NCBI RefSeq assembly: GCF_029784135.1
Contig: NC_073746.1
Location: 79,321,704-79,385,703, forward strand
Length of the DNA: 64,000 bases
From: Toxorhynchites rutilus septentrionalis
Lineage: Eukaryota; Arthropoda; Insecta; Diptera; Culicidae
Direction of reading: 5' to 3'
Below are positions 11,031 through 22,600 of this stretch, in pieces (the stretch's first letter is position 1; every line of letters starts with the position of its first letter). The position numbers and the translations under genes were made by a program. The notes beneath the pieces were generated by a model. The model made no database searches and was not told the DNA's origin. It was given only the letters and a program-made list of their open reading frames with translations.

Positions 11031-11078
11031 CTGAATGCCCCGGAATCTCCTAGAATTGATTTGTGACAAGTGTTGGCA
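11031..11078 (+). repeat. Right copy of 48-bp direct repeat
   Basis: This pairs with 8250-8297. It begins about 75 bp after the LINE 3' end, so if it is a target duplication, 10956-11030 must also belong to the insertion. Confidence 0.65.
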
Positions 11079-12125
11079 TGCAATGTTGGCATCACGAGTA
11101 TACTTGCGTGTAAATATCAAATTTTTCGAAAAAGGATAGTACTGAATGTCATGTGAGCAAAAGTAATGCTTTTCTTCATACTACGTATTGCATTTCCTTC
11201 AATGTTTTCACATCGAAAATTAACCATTGAAAAGCAGCACAAACACGTTGAAAGTAAAACAAACAGTAGAGACAAAATAGTCGTCTTCTTTCATAACAAA
11301 CAATTTAGAATGTAACTGATATAGAAATTCAAATCTCAAAACTATAAAGGGGACAAACAGTTGTATAAAAAGCGCATAAACATATGTATAAGCCATAGAA
11401 TCAGGAAAGCCAATTGTGCTAACAGTGATGTAGTATTCGAACTGCTCAAACAAACCTCGACTGCTCAAACAAACCGGACATTGAAAAAATAGTTTAATTT
11501 CAACAAATCAACAAATTCATCCAAGTCAAAAAATTCTCTGAACTGCTCAATTGGATCAACCTTTCCTCTTGATTTTCTTTGACCCAATCCACGATATAGT
11601 GTAAGAAATTTAACGTTGGCTTAATGGCGAATGATCGGTGAAATTATATCGCACTGATGTTGAATCAAATCACTACCCATAATGGGCATACGTGAGTTAA
11701 CCAAGGACATATTCATTCTCAACCATTTTCATTGCAACACCATGGATTACATGAAATTTTATCTCCAGCCGGCGAACATATTAAAACCAATTATCACTAA
11801 CGAGTGCGCTGTTCATAAGCAGTGGCTCCAACTTGTTGCTCCACACACCCAGAGTACGATACCCACGCCCAAATTGGGGGTAACGAAGATTAAGCTATCT
11901 TTCTACTCCAAAAAGAAGCCCCAAACACCAAGCGGCACCATCCAACGTTAACAAATCACTATGCAGCGTTTTAGTGAAATCCACACATAAGTCGAACCGA
12001 CAGCTCGAGGCTCCTTTTTACGGATCACTGGTACAAAGTGGGTAACCCTCATCGTACGGTAAGACGGTGTACTCATCACTGGAACTTGTATGCTGGCTGT
12101 GAACTACCACCTTTGCCGGCAGGTG
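11079..12125. other. Unassigned stretch, no gene seen
   Basis: I recognise no protein or element. An 89-codon open frame at 11682-11951 has no motif I know. ACTGCTCAAACAAACC is directly repeated at about 11440 and 11459. The GC content rises from about 11700. Confidence 0.4.
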
Positions 12126-12671
12126 AGTGTCAGTGAGGGCATATGCTTCGCCAAGTATGAAATGTTACGCTGATCGAGCAGGAATGTGTGCCTTCGGTAG
12201 CCCTGTTTGCTTCGACGGGGTTGTCCTACTGATGTTCGGAAGTGGATCACGAGAAACATCGCGAGCACCACTCTGGGACAGTACCAATCGAATGACCCGC
12301 TTTCGTGGAATCAGCAAAACGTGCGATTATCGTATAATTTTTATCATTTTCCGACAGATAGAATTATTTTACGGACGCCATGGTTACGAGTCCAAGTGAA
12401 GACATTCCATCCCAACGGGAGAACGTTTCGGTATTATTTGATTAGATTCCCCCTTCCCTTGCCTTGGAACCCGTGTACGGATTCAGTACTCTGTTTTACT
12501 ATTACGCCATTGAAAGACATTTCGTGGGATCCATACCGAGGGTATATTGATTTTTATGACAGTACTTATTCTGCCGCTATTTCCCCCCTTTTGTATGGTC
12601 TTCTTAGTGCTCTTTCACGGGTCACGATTCAGCTCAATCGGGGAAATCAATTTCTAACGACGCAAATGTGA
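12126..12671 (+). other. Two overlapping open frames, unrecognised
   Basis: A 90-codon frame (12127-12399) and a 154-codon frame (12207-12671) overlap on the plus strand. The longer one contains Trp/Tyr/Pro-rich text such as PWLRVQVKTFHPNGRTF and SPLLYGLLSALSRV. I see no conserved domain, no splice or promoter context and no polyadenylation site tied to it. It may be chance in a GC-richer patch, or a relic of an element I do not recognise. Confidence 0.25.
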
Positions 12672-14414
12672 TGATTTACCTTTTTGCGAGGGACATTGGG
12701 CGACAATGAAAGTCTCACTTGAACTTCATGATGAGCATTAGCCCTCTGTTATCCTCGCTTCCACTTCATCAAAAAAAAAAAAAAGAAAAATTAAACATAC
12801 AAGAGCCAGCGGAGGAAGGGAAAGGCCGGAGTGGCAGTAAGTAAACATTAGTTCTTAAAATTGTTTTATGCTCACCCTCGCCCGAGATTCCGAAGTTATT
12901 TACACTTCCCTTCGCCAACCGCTTGTAACTGATCAAACAAGGCACCGGAAAGTGTTTGAAAAAGTGAAGGATGTTGTAAAAACTTTATGAAGCAGTTTAT
13001 AGACGACGATTAGTAAGTTTCCAACTCGCCGTTAAGAAGTCAAACCCGGGTGAGTCTGAGATGGAGGGTGAGTCTGACTTGAGAAAAAAGGACATCTTAA
13101 AGGTGAAACGCTTTTAATTTGTTTGCTGCCGGGAGGGAAAATATGTGTGCGCTAGCTATACATTGGGGGTTATTTCTTATGTTATTATAAACATTATAAA
13201 GTGTCAGCACAGTAGAACACTGATTATGCGCGGAATTGAGTGGCAAAGTCACCGCGGATAACGTAATAAAGGACTAAAAATGAGGTGCAAACAGGAAAAA
13301 GATATGTCAGCATGAAAACTATGTGTTGTCAATAGAGAAATCACGGATGGATAGTTTACATCTGTAAGGTCGTATACACCAATTGCCTATAAAATCACTA
13401 TGGAAATGTCTTTCACTTTCGCACGACGGCTCATTCGCTCGCGAATAATCAAGGTTCTTCTGTATTTGCGAATGTTGCACAAATTTCAAAAAATGAAAAA
13501 TGAGATTAATATTGCAGTTACAAATATTATGATCATGGTCTGCTGTTCGATTTGCGATGCGATTATCATGAAGGGGAGATTTTTCATAAAAAAGAAAACA
13601 AACTTTCTGTATTGAAAGGTCCTACAGGAACGTTATAGGAATTAACTGAAAGCTGATTGGTAAGGCTAATTGGCTTTGTTATTGAATAAGTTGGCGAAAA
13701 ATTGTGTTAGTCCACAAAATTTTCGAAAAAAAACAAAAAGAAATCGATGTTTTTTGTTTCTTCTAGATATTTTTGTCCACTACATCTACATACACAAAGA
13801 TAATAAAAAAGATGTACATTCCATCTTTATGCATTCATTCTATGTACAAAAAAAGTATTTTGTTTGTAATAAAACAATCGGCAATTACTCTTCGAGCAAC
13901 CCTGTATAACATCATCATTACTTATTCTGGATTCGCCAAAAATAAAAATGAATTGTTTTACATCTTCCACGTTTTTATACTGCAAACGAACAAATAACAC
14001 AAAATACACCAAAAATCAAATTTATAAGTAGACCGACAAATCCTTAGACTTTATCCGTGTTCTATAGTAAATCATGAGCTTCAGTGTGAGATGTGAGATA
14101 TAAACCCCGAAACCTTTCGTGCTGGTTTCACTCGCAAAGTTTTATCCATTACCAGCTGATCCGCGTCCTAACAAACCCCCCCCCCCCCCCTCTTTTAAGA
14201 GGAGGTTGATTTTGTATCTTTGGGTTTTTGATTTTGTTGTTGTGATGATTTCTAGTTCAGGCGGTCATGCTGTGGGCGATATCAATTTCTTAGCGTTTAA
14301 TTTTCTATTTAATCAATATCGTGAGTTACTTTTCTCATTGGGTATGCGCATTTCGATAATTTTTATTTATTTTTTTTCAATATTGTTGATCTAGTGTAGT
14401 GCTGTAGCAATCCT
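12672..14414. other. Unassigned AT-rich stretch with A and C tracts
   Basis: No coding or element signature was recognised. An A-rich tract at 12771-12790 could be the end of an unrecognised retroelement. A run of 15 C lies at 14176-14190. Short open frames at 13400-14000 are low-complexity. Confidence 0.4.
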
Positions 14415-14560
14415 TCTACGCATACGTTCGAATTTCAACAATAACAAAGTTACAGAACTTTTTTTTTGTTTCGGATATGGTTGTGAAACATCTAAATCAG
14501 TGGATTTAAATACCATTTTGGAAGTGAAAAACTTCAAAGTTGGTAATTTTTAATATGTTA
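14415..14560 (-). mobile_element. Pogo-type MITE fragment, minus orientation
   Basis: On the minus strand the text matches 7840-8060 and 59050-59300, including CTTTGAAGTTTTTCACTTC and a GTTGAAATTCGAA..TATGCG block. It is truncated on both sides. Confidence 0.6.
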
Positions 14561-14709
14561 TTATTAATTTTATCCTGAAAATTCATATTGAACTTGATTG
14601 TTTCTAACCTACTTGCTTTCTAACCGCTCTACTATTTATTCTTTGAAACCCATCTTTTATCTATCTTAATTTCGCTGCAATATCGATAGAAAAAATTCGT
14701 GGTGAAAAT

Positions 14710-16915
14710 TCATGTGCTGCCATACAAATGAAACACCAATTTCTGCATCACTCGAGAATTAATCAAGAAAATGGTGCCAAATTTGGCATGTGAAGGTTTT
14801 AGGGTGTAATAAATGTTTTTACGGTGATAAAACAATCCATCCCCCTCTCTAAGGGGGAGTTGCCATACAAGTCAAAGACAGATTTTTGCATAACTCCAAA
14901 ACTCATCAAGCCAAATTGGCATACTAATGGAGCCAAATTGGCATACGAAGGTTTTAGGAGACACGAAACGTTTCTGTTGTGAATAGACACAAATGAAGCA
15001 TACATTTCTGCATAATTCAAGAACTAATCAAGCAAACGAAACCAAATTTGGCATGTGGAGGTTTTAGGGAGCAATAAATGTTTTATGGTGATTTGACACT
15101 CCTTTCCCCTCTCTGAAGAGGGATGCTGAACAACTCGAGAACTAATCAAACTTAGCATATAGTGTATGGAGGTTTATAGGAGGTTTTATGGAAAACTAAA
15201 TGTTTTTATGGTGGTTTGACACTCATCGACACTCGAGAACTAGTCAAACAAATGGAATTTAACTTAGCATATAGAGATTTCAGGGATCGATCAACGTTTC
15301 TATGGTGATTCGACACTCCGGCCTCCTCTCTAAGGGGAGGCTACCATACAAATGAAACACAAATTTCTGCATAACTCGAAAACTAATAAAGCAAATGGAG
15401 CCAAATTTGGCAAGTGAATGTTTTTGAATACGAGAAATGTTTCTATGATGGTATGACACCCCTCCCTCCTCTGAAATGGAGAGGAGATCCCGTAAAAATA
15501 ATACACATATTCCAACCAAACATGACAATTGAAAATTTTCGGAAAACTCTGAAGGAAAATGTAAAAATTCGGAAAATTTTATTCGCATATGTTCTACAAT
15601 TACATAGTGACAAGCGGTATAGATATAAGAAGATATAGGAGTGCGTTTCATCACATTAAAATCCATTTCCAGTTTCGAACAAAGCTCAATTTCGCTAGCG
15701 CAAATATCAAATGGACTAACAGCACTTGTCACTATATAATTGTAGAACATATGGGAATTTTTCGAATTTTCCCTTTTTCCTTCAGAGTTTTCCGAAAATT
15801 TCATGTTTGGTTGGAATATTTTTGGTTGATATGTGTAATACTTTTATGGGACACCATCTCCATTCCAGAAGAGGGAGGGGTGTCATACCATCATAGAAAC
15901 ATTTCTCATACCCAAAACCCGTCACATCCCAAATTGTGCTTGATTAGTTCTCCAGTTATGCAGAAGTTTGTGTTTTTGTGCCCTTTGTAATTTGTATTTC
16001 ATTTGTATGGAAGCCGCCCCTTAGAGAGGGGGGTGGAGTGTTGAACCACCATAGAAACATTTATTGTACCCTAAAACCTCCATATGCCTAATAAGGTCCA
16101 TTTGCTTGATTAGTTTTCGAGTTATGCAGAAATTTGTGTTTCATTTCTATGACAGCCCTTCCCCTTAGAGAGGTGGGAGAAGTGTCTATCCACCATAGAA
16201 GCATTTGCACCCTAGAACCTCCACATGCCAAAATAGGGTTCGTTTGTTTGATTAATTCTCGAGTTATGCTGAAATTTGTTTTCCATTTGCATGTCAACTC
16301 CCCCTTATAAAGGGGGAGGGGTGGCTATTCAACATAGAAACATTTATTGCACCCTAAAACCTCCACCTCCAGCCAAATTTGGGTTCGTTTGCATGATTAA
16401 TGCTTCGATTTATGCTGAAATTTGTGTTTCATTTATATGGCAGACATACAGATCCCCCCTCCCCCCTCCCGCCTTAGAGAGGTGGGAGAAGTGTCTATCC
16501 ACCTTAGAAACATTTATTGCACCCTGAAACCTCCACATGCCCAATTTTATTTCGTTTGCCTGATTAATTCTCGAGTTATGAAGAAATTTGTGTTTCATTT
16601 GTATGACAACCCCCCTTACAGAGGAAGGAGGTGTGTCTATCCAGCATAAAAACATTTATGGCACCCTAAAACCTTCGCACGCCAACTTTGGGTTTGTTTG
16701 CTTGATTAATTCTCGAGTTATACTGAAATTTGTGTTTCATTTGTATGGCAGCCCCCCCTTAGACAGGAGGGAGGGGTCTTGAACTATCGTAAAAACCTTC
16801 TCCGGTCCCAAAAACCCCTACATACAATTTTTTACGTCGATCGGTTTAGTAGTTTCCGAGTCCATAAGAATCAGACAGACAGACAGACAGAAATCCATTT
16901 TTATATATAAGAAGA
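14710..16915. mobile_element. Head-to-head inverted minisatellite element (Helitron/HINE-like)
   Basis: Left arm (14710-15510): about six diverged units with CTGCATAACTCGAGAA, AATGAAACACAAATTTCTGC and a CCCCTCTCTAAGGGGG block, spaced 105-145 bp. Right arm (15841-16790): about six units of the same sequence in reverse orientation, spaced about 140-165 bp. The centre (15511-15840) is itself an inverted repeat. The right edge, with CAGACAGACAGACAGAAATC then TATATATAAGAAGA at 16875-16915, is the reverse complement of the start of the elements at 49440 and 50228. The orientation flip is read directly. Helitron-like identity is inferred from the CTAG ends on the related copies. Confidence 0.75.
15511..15840. 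repeat. Central hairpin of the inverted minisatellite element
   Basis: About 95 bp at 15512-15608 (CCAACCAAACATGACAATTG, CATATGTTCTACAATTA) are matched by the reverse complement of 15720-15830. The spacer of about 110 bp (GATATAAGAAGATATAGGAG, then AAATATCAAATGGACTAAC) also occurs at 36645-36730 at the edge of a related element. Confidence 0.75.
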
Positions 16916-17565
16916 TAGATAAAGGAGATACATGTTATATGCAAGTGGTTGAAAAATCTTGAACGAGAATTGTGTCTGAAAATAATCTGATATTGTAAGG
17001 ATGAGTTTGATAGGAGTACTAGTAGTTTTATAGTAAAAGGGTTTTAAAAAAGTCACAGGAAGGTTGTGTCCGAGACACGACCACATAGTTGACGTAGGAT
17101 TCCGTTAGGCTATCTGTTGATTTCGGATATGTTTTAAGAATTAGATCGTTAAAGTCTTTGATAATGATTTGGTGGACCTAAAAAGGGACGTTTTGTTTGG
17201 TTGTTGGGTATTGTTTGTTCTCTCCATCAGTGTTTACAACCGAGTGATGATGGCAGAAGGATGGTAAACAGTCGTTGGATGATGCGTATCAGATAAAAGA
17301 TACCGAAGCGGAACGATATATGATGAAAACCGCCCTCTGTGATCCTAGACGAGATGCCTCCTGTGTTATGTATGGATGAAATAAAGAAAAAAAAAATCAC
17401 CAATGTAATATAAAATAATTACCAATACCGAACACAATTATCAATTTTTCGTATCAGTAAAAACATGTTACTGTTTATTCAACCCAATGCAACTTTCAAT
17501 TGGACTAACAACAACTAATACTATATGTAGGGAAATATATGTATGGGAAATCATTTTTTCTAATA
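16916..17565. other. Mostly unassigned, with element edge sequence
   Basis: 16920-17010 resembles, in reverse, 36470-36545 and 50935-51030 (GAGAATTGTGTCTGAAAATA), so it is internal sequence of the Helitron-like family. GTTGACGTAGGATT at 17088 resembles the ends of the tandem-repeat family found at 56551-58005. Nothing was recognised in the rest. Confidence 0.45.
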
Positions 17566-17756
17566 CAGGAAAACCTGTTTTTGTGCGGTTGCTTTTTGTG
17601 CGATTTCTCTTTTGTGTGACTGTTTAGGTGCGATATTATTATTTGTGCCATTAGTTTGTGTGATTCAAGACCCGATGTCATAATAAAATCGCACAAAAAG
17701 AGTCGCGCAAACGAGGAATCACGCGAAAAGGGACCGCACAAAAACAGGTTTGCCTG
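17566..17756. mobile_element. 191-bp MITE with about 26-bp inverted ends, TA duplication
   Basis: The left end CAGGAAAACCTGTTTTTGTG and the reverse complement of the right end CAGGCAAACCTGTTTTTGTG differ at one base and both continue CGGT. TA flanks both sides (17564-17565 and 17757-17758). TA targets and CAGG starts fit the Tc1/mariner/pogo superfamily. The interior repeats TTTTGTGCGA-like blocks and has no coding capacity. Confidence 0.85.
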
Positions 17757-18146
17757 TATTTCTTCACTTTTCCAGTTTTCCTCGCCGTATAAACTTTCCT
17801 TGGAAGAAAATGAACACAAAAAAACAGCTTAAACCAAACGACCAGTTCTCGAGTGAGAACACACCCTGGGTTTTATTTATGAAAATTGAAATAAATCGTT
17901 TCATACCGTTCTGAATCATATTTCGGACACTTTGTTCTAATATCTTGAAATGCTTAATGCACTGATGATATAACTATAAAATTAATATCACAATTGCTTC
18001 TTTAGAGTAATCCCTTGGTTTCACTATCATTTCATATGAGAACTAAATTTGAATTATCACATAATCCGCAAAAATCTATCAACACTACTCACTATCGTTC
18101 GTGTTTGATGTTAAGCAAACGTGAGCACGTAGAATTTACCCGTTCA

Positions 18147-18606
18147 TACATATTTTCGTTTGTGGCCAAGGTTATCACGACATCGAGCACGTTGTTTGGT
18201 CGTGCGAGGTGTATCTGGTCGCCAGATCGAATTTAGAAAACTCCCTTCGGGCCCGAGGAAGACAGCCCAATGTGCCGGTGAGAGATGTGTTGGCTCGGTT
18301 AGACCTTGATTACATGTCCCATATATATATTTTCCTTAAAGCTTCGTGTGTGATTGTCCCTACATCCTTATACCCTCCTTTCCTTCCTTTGCGGGTAATT
18401 CGTCCCCTTGCTATAAATAGTAGAATAAGTTGAAATGTAAATAAACTATAGATATACGAATAGATTTAAGAATTGAGTGTTGATCAACATTGTTACAATT
18501 TCCTTATATCCCATCCTTCTCCTAAAAATATGTCACCCTTCTAAACTCGAGTACACCGCGAGTAATCGGTTTTCCACCTTACTAACCATAGATGTAAGAA
18601 AATTGG

Positions 18607-18704
<98 letters not shown>

Positions 18705-18786
18705 TTAAAATTATATTTAAGAATTCGGCTCCTTTGAACTTAAGTAACTGAGCCTGTAAAAATAAACGAATTAATAAAAAAAAATG
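18147..18786 (+). mobile_element. LINE 3' fragment inserted in a MITE
   Basis: This is the 3' end of the same LINE subfamily as 8298-10955. It starts in the ORF2 zinc-binding tail (GYHDIEHVVWSC, RARGRQPNVPVRDVL) and shares the 3' UTR, including CGCGAGTAATCGGTT and AATAAACGAATTAATAAA. It keeps the codons around GYHDIEHVVWSC that the copy at 10490 has lost. It lies in the MITE at the position where the 37438 copy reads straight through. The target duplication is only a few bases (ATA) if present. Confidence 0.82.
18607..18702. repeat. (AT)n microsatellite in LINE 3' UTR
   Basis: About 95 bp of AT repeats with one interruption (ATACATAT near 18664). The sister LINE at 10860 has only TGTATATATAC at this position, so it is a local expansion. 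Confidence 0.95.
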
Positions 18787-19171
18787 AATAAATATTTAAA
18801 TTTCTCCCGTGTTTCATCATCGTTAACAGTTTACTGTGATTGCTTGGTAAGTGTTTCGCAGTTGAATATTTTATCAAGTGTAATGTAATTTTCGTTCAAA
18901 AAAATACAAAATAAAGTGTCCGAAATTTGAATTCAATCTGGTCGAAATTTGATTTAGTGTCCGAAGTTTGATTTTTATTCGCTTCATTTGAAAAGCATTT
19001 TAGTCGATGATTTTTTTACGTTTTCAATCAAATAGGTACCAAAATAGAAAGCTTATAAGCATATTGAACTAATTTATTGAAAATATCAACCAAATATAAC
19101 CTGTGCATAAAGTTAAGACCTGATTGCTGCATCATATGCCTTAAGCGTCCGAAATATGATTCAAAACGGTA

Positions 19172-19752
19172 TATCAAGTCTTGAGCTAAAGCAACCGACA
19201 TTAAAGTTCCAAATTTAAATTATATTTGCTAGCATTAATCGTATCACCCACCTTACTTGCAAAATGCCTTAAAATGCCCCCGACTTGCATATATTTGCAA
19301 TGCCGATTCCCCCCAGGCACCTTGGTTTGTTTATATCTCTGTTAGGGAATACATTTCGGTAGGAACAAAACCTCCCCCTAATTAATGTATTTGCAATGCC
19401 GATTTCCCCCAGGCAGCCTGGTTTTGATGTCTCTGTTTGGGAACCCATTTCGGTGGGAGCAAAAGTCCTCCCTACTTTCATGTATTTACAATGACGATTT
19501 TCCCCAGGCAGCTTGGTTTTGATGTTTCTGTTAGGGACCCGCCGCATGTGTCGTCATTTTCGATCACGACATATATTATTTTCTTCAATATAAAAAATTG
19601 TTATGGAGTACCGCAATCGATTGCCGCAAAAATTTCATCAATCCATCATGAAATGACTGAGCAATAAGCGTTTGAAGTCGGACAATTTTCACGATGTGCT
19701 CGATTTCGATTTTCAATTTGTACCCCAATATGTACGTAATCCTACGTCAACA
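19172..19752 (+). mobile_element. 3' part of tandem-repeat element ending in CCTACGTCA
   Basis: A tandem array (19268-19545) is followed by sequence shared with 24936-25077 (TTCATCAAT, GACTGAGCAATAAGCGTTTG, TTGTACCCCAATATGT) and an end block AATCCTACGTCA. The same order, array then CCACGTCA end, occurs at 57395-58005. No coding capacity was seen. Confidence 0.65.
19268..19545 (+). repeat. Tandem array, about 2.5 units of about 108 bp
   Basis: Units carry TGCAATGCCGATTCCCCCCA, TTGGTTT, GTTAGGGAA and CATTTCGGT in the same order. A related array of about four shorter units is at 57395-57720. Confidence 0.85.
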
Positions 19753-19764
19753 AAATTTTAAAGA

Positions 19765-19891
19765 GTAGATTAGAAAATCAATCAATGAACAGTTCTGCGA
19801 TTGGACCCATGAACGTGCGCTTAGTAAGAAAACGTGAATTTGATAACGAAAAATAAATTTTGGGCGGGACGAAGTTTGCCGGGTCAGCTAG
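19765..19891 (+). mobile_element. Helitron-like 3' end fragment (CTAG-T)
   Basis: The fragment ends with GGGCGGGACGAAGTTTGCCG, then GGTCAG and CTAG at 19888-19891, followed by T. The upstream 100 bp (AATCAATGAACAGTTCTGCG) match, in reverse, 36355-36450 and 50760-50860. It is 5'-truncated against the CCTACGTCA end of the preceding element. Confidence 0.75.
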
Positions 19892-19892
19892 T

Positions 19893-22600
19893 GAAGAATA
19901 TTTTAACAACTCCAAACGAAATCTATTAACAACCAACACACAAGGACTCGAACATCTTGTAAAACGAAGGGTATTAAAGCTCACGACAGCAATAATATTT
20001 CGAGAGATAAAAAAAAACAAAAAAGACTCGTATTGACTTTGATATGTTCGAAATTAGTAGAAATATTTTTTTGATAATATCCGCTCATTTCCGAGAACCG
20101 TTCCCCAACAGTTTGTGTAACTTAGGATGCTTTATCTAGATCTCATTTCGATAGATTTTCAGTTCAAAATGGAACGCATCCAGTGCCAGTACCAATATTA
20201 GCGCCCATAAATGGCGAACACCATTGTGTGCCCACCGATCATAATTGTTTACTTTATGACGCTCCCCGCAGAAACATATTTCATCCAGCCACTTCATAGA
20301 AAATCCGCGAAGAATATTCCGAATCCGGCCATTATTCACATTCAGTCTCTTCTATACCGTTTAGCGTCAGGCGCGCGTTTGTGTGCGTGTGTGTATGTGT
20401 GTGATTGTGCCATTGAATAAATCTAATGGGGACCCATAAAGCACGAGAGACGGAGACGCGTGCGTTCAATCGTAGAGAAAAGGCTCCAGCATAAATCAGA
20501 AGACATGACGCCAACAGTCTCACCAGAGGGCATCAGCCTCAGGCTTTCTTCCTTGCCCGTTCGCCCCCTCACTTGTGACGGTGCTGTCATCCACTCTCGC
20601 GAAGTCGACAGAATCCGAGAATCAGAACTGCCACTTCAACGAAATTCGTCCGCCCCTCGACGAGAGGCGCAACTTTTGAAGTGGTAAAACTTTCGCTTAG
20701 TGATAAATATTTGATTCTATTATTTATTGCTGTGGTGGTAATCTGATTCGGGGCCGCACATTCCCACTGATGCTGTCTGTCGTGAGGGGCCATGTTCTGA
20801 ATATGCATGTAACGTGATAAAGTCAGAGTCTACTGCCGTTGCTAGGACTCCTATCCCCCCACCCTTCCAAACCCGCCTGAATTGGTTGTTTCTGTTGGTT
20901 TTGGTTCCCCCCTCCCTTCGATGGTTTGAATTGGGATGACTTCGCGAACGGAAAAGCACTATCGGTTAATCACCACAACAGCGGTTCATTATTTGTCCTA
21001 TACATAATTTATTATTCATTTTGCGCTATGTCAACACACGGGCAAACATTACCGCCAATATTAGCACTGCTGACAGGGCCTAAACGTGCGATTCGAACCG
21101 TTCCAATTTGCTTTCCGAATAAATACAATATTTATTTAACAACTTATAATTTGATAAATGTCGCCCAATTTACGTTTACCAGCGCGTAACGAAAAAAAAC
21201 GACACCCCAAACCGAGCGGAACAACTTTTAATAAGATTCAGACCGCGTTTGCATCGATAAATGTCATCATTCGCTGTAACAGTATACGGCTCCAAGATGT
21301 AGATGATATGCAAATACCTGTGATATCTGTCTAGCGTCAGGTTTAATTAGCGCCATGGTCGTAAAGTGGCGCCGGAATTACACCCCTGGCGTTACCGTTC
21401 ACGCGTCGGAAACAAAACTGAGTTTAAGAACGGCGCATTACTGTTAAACGGTGAACGTGTTTTCGCCGCGTTTACTCGACACGCGCGTTTGGCTGTTTGT
21501 GCATTACACATTACGTGCATGAGTTGGAGCGAATGACCCAGTCTCCCCTGCCCCCCGTGACGGTTGCCAGGTTCCGGGAGAGCGGAAAATCCGTGATGTA
21601 TATTATCTCTGGGATTTCGGATCCCGTTTCAGCTCTAGCTCCAGCGCAAGCAGTAAAGTGTTTAACTTTGTTTTCAATTAATAGTTTCCATTACATTGTT
21701 TCGAAACGCACACACACACGCCAACTCCGGTATAAAACTAGATGCGATCACGTTCATTCCCCCCGGAAGGAATCACCGAAAACAGTGGGCGGCAATTTCC
21801 TGTTGACAGCGAGCAAGTGCGAGTTTGGAGGGTGCGTTGTAAGTTACGATTAGATTAAATTTTAACTGCCGTTTGATGGGAGTTAAATGAAACTGCCAAG
21901 TTGGGTCATCAATTTTGTTTCAGGTTTTTTGTGCGTAATGAAATTTTACGGCTTCAGACGAATAAAATTAATTCGCTCGGTTTAGCTAGCCCCTCTTCGC
22001 TCTACTCCCCCCCCCCCGATCGTGGGTGGTGGTGGTGCTTGGTGTCCCTCCCCGAAGTCTTAAAAAAGGATAATGAAGTTGTTAAAACCGCTCCATTTGT
22101 CTAATTATCCGTGGAGATGGCGATACCACTCGGAACCAGCGGACAATCGTCTAATTGAAGATGCCGTATTTCTCGGCCTCGGTACTCCAGTTCCTGTGGC
22201 TCGTCGGACGATTTGCCTATCGTGTCCCAGCCCTTAGCCACAGACCACAGTTTGTTTTATGGCTTTTAAACGCGGATATTCGCACTTTATCTGGACTTTA
22301 TGGGCCGGACACTTAATGGGCGCTCCGCGGCAGGATCCTTCCGAGAGCTTCTCTAGATGGTCCGTTGTAGCCCAAAACCGCACAAGGTAAGCCCACTGGC
22401 AACAATTTGAGATAATATCCACCGAATGTATTGCAGGGCTATTACTCTGGTTTAATGATCTTAATTGCTGCGAAAGGACCCAGCACTGGGACACACTGGG
22501 ACAAAGGCACACATATCGTATGTGACAAAATGGAATCCTGCTCTGACACTGGAAGCTAGAGATGTTGTAAACCGATATCGGTCAAATCAAACGCAGTTAC
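19893..22600. other. Host-like unique DNA, no exon recognised
   Basis: The stretch is GC-richer and free of repeats that recur in this window, apart from a short TG tract at 20380-20402. Open frames up to 118 codons (21497-21853) show no domain I know. Tracts such as TTTAATTAGCGCCATGGTCG (21341) and AATAAAATTAATTCGCTCGG (21960) look like non-coding DNA of an intron or enhancer. This is inference only. Confidence 0.35.

Larger units (their letters stand above)
17906..19169 (-). mobile_element. MITE with CCGTTCTGAATCATATTTCG ends, split by a LINE fragment
   Basis: Ends CCGTTCTGAATCATATTTCG (17906) and CGAAATATGATTCAAAACGG (19169) are inverted repeats flanked by TA. Removing the LINE fragment (18147-18786) leaves about 620 bp, close to the uninterrupted 615-bp copy at 37438-38052, which aligns in reverse. 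Interior matches include GAGCACGTAGAATTTACCCG. It has no coding capacity. The family carries GTCCGAA motifs both at its ends and inside. Confidence 0.85.

Noticed and set aside
19269..19547. 92-codon minus-strand open frame with repeated EIGIANT-like peptide
   Set aside because: It is the translation of a non-coding tandem repeat; the same happens at 57287-57753.
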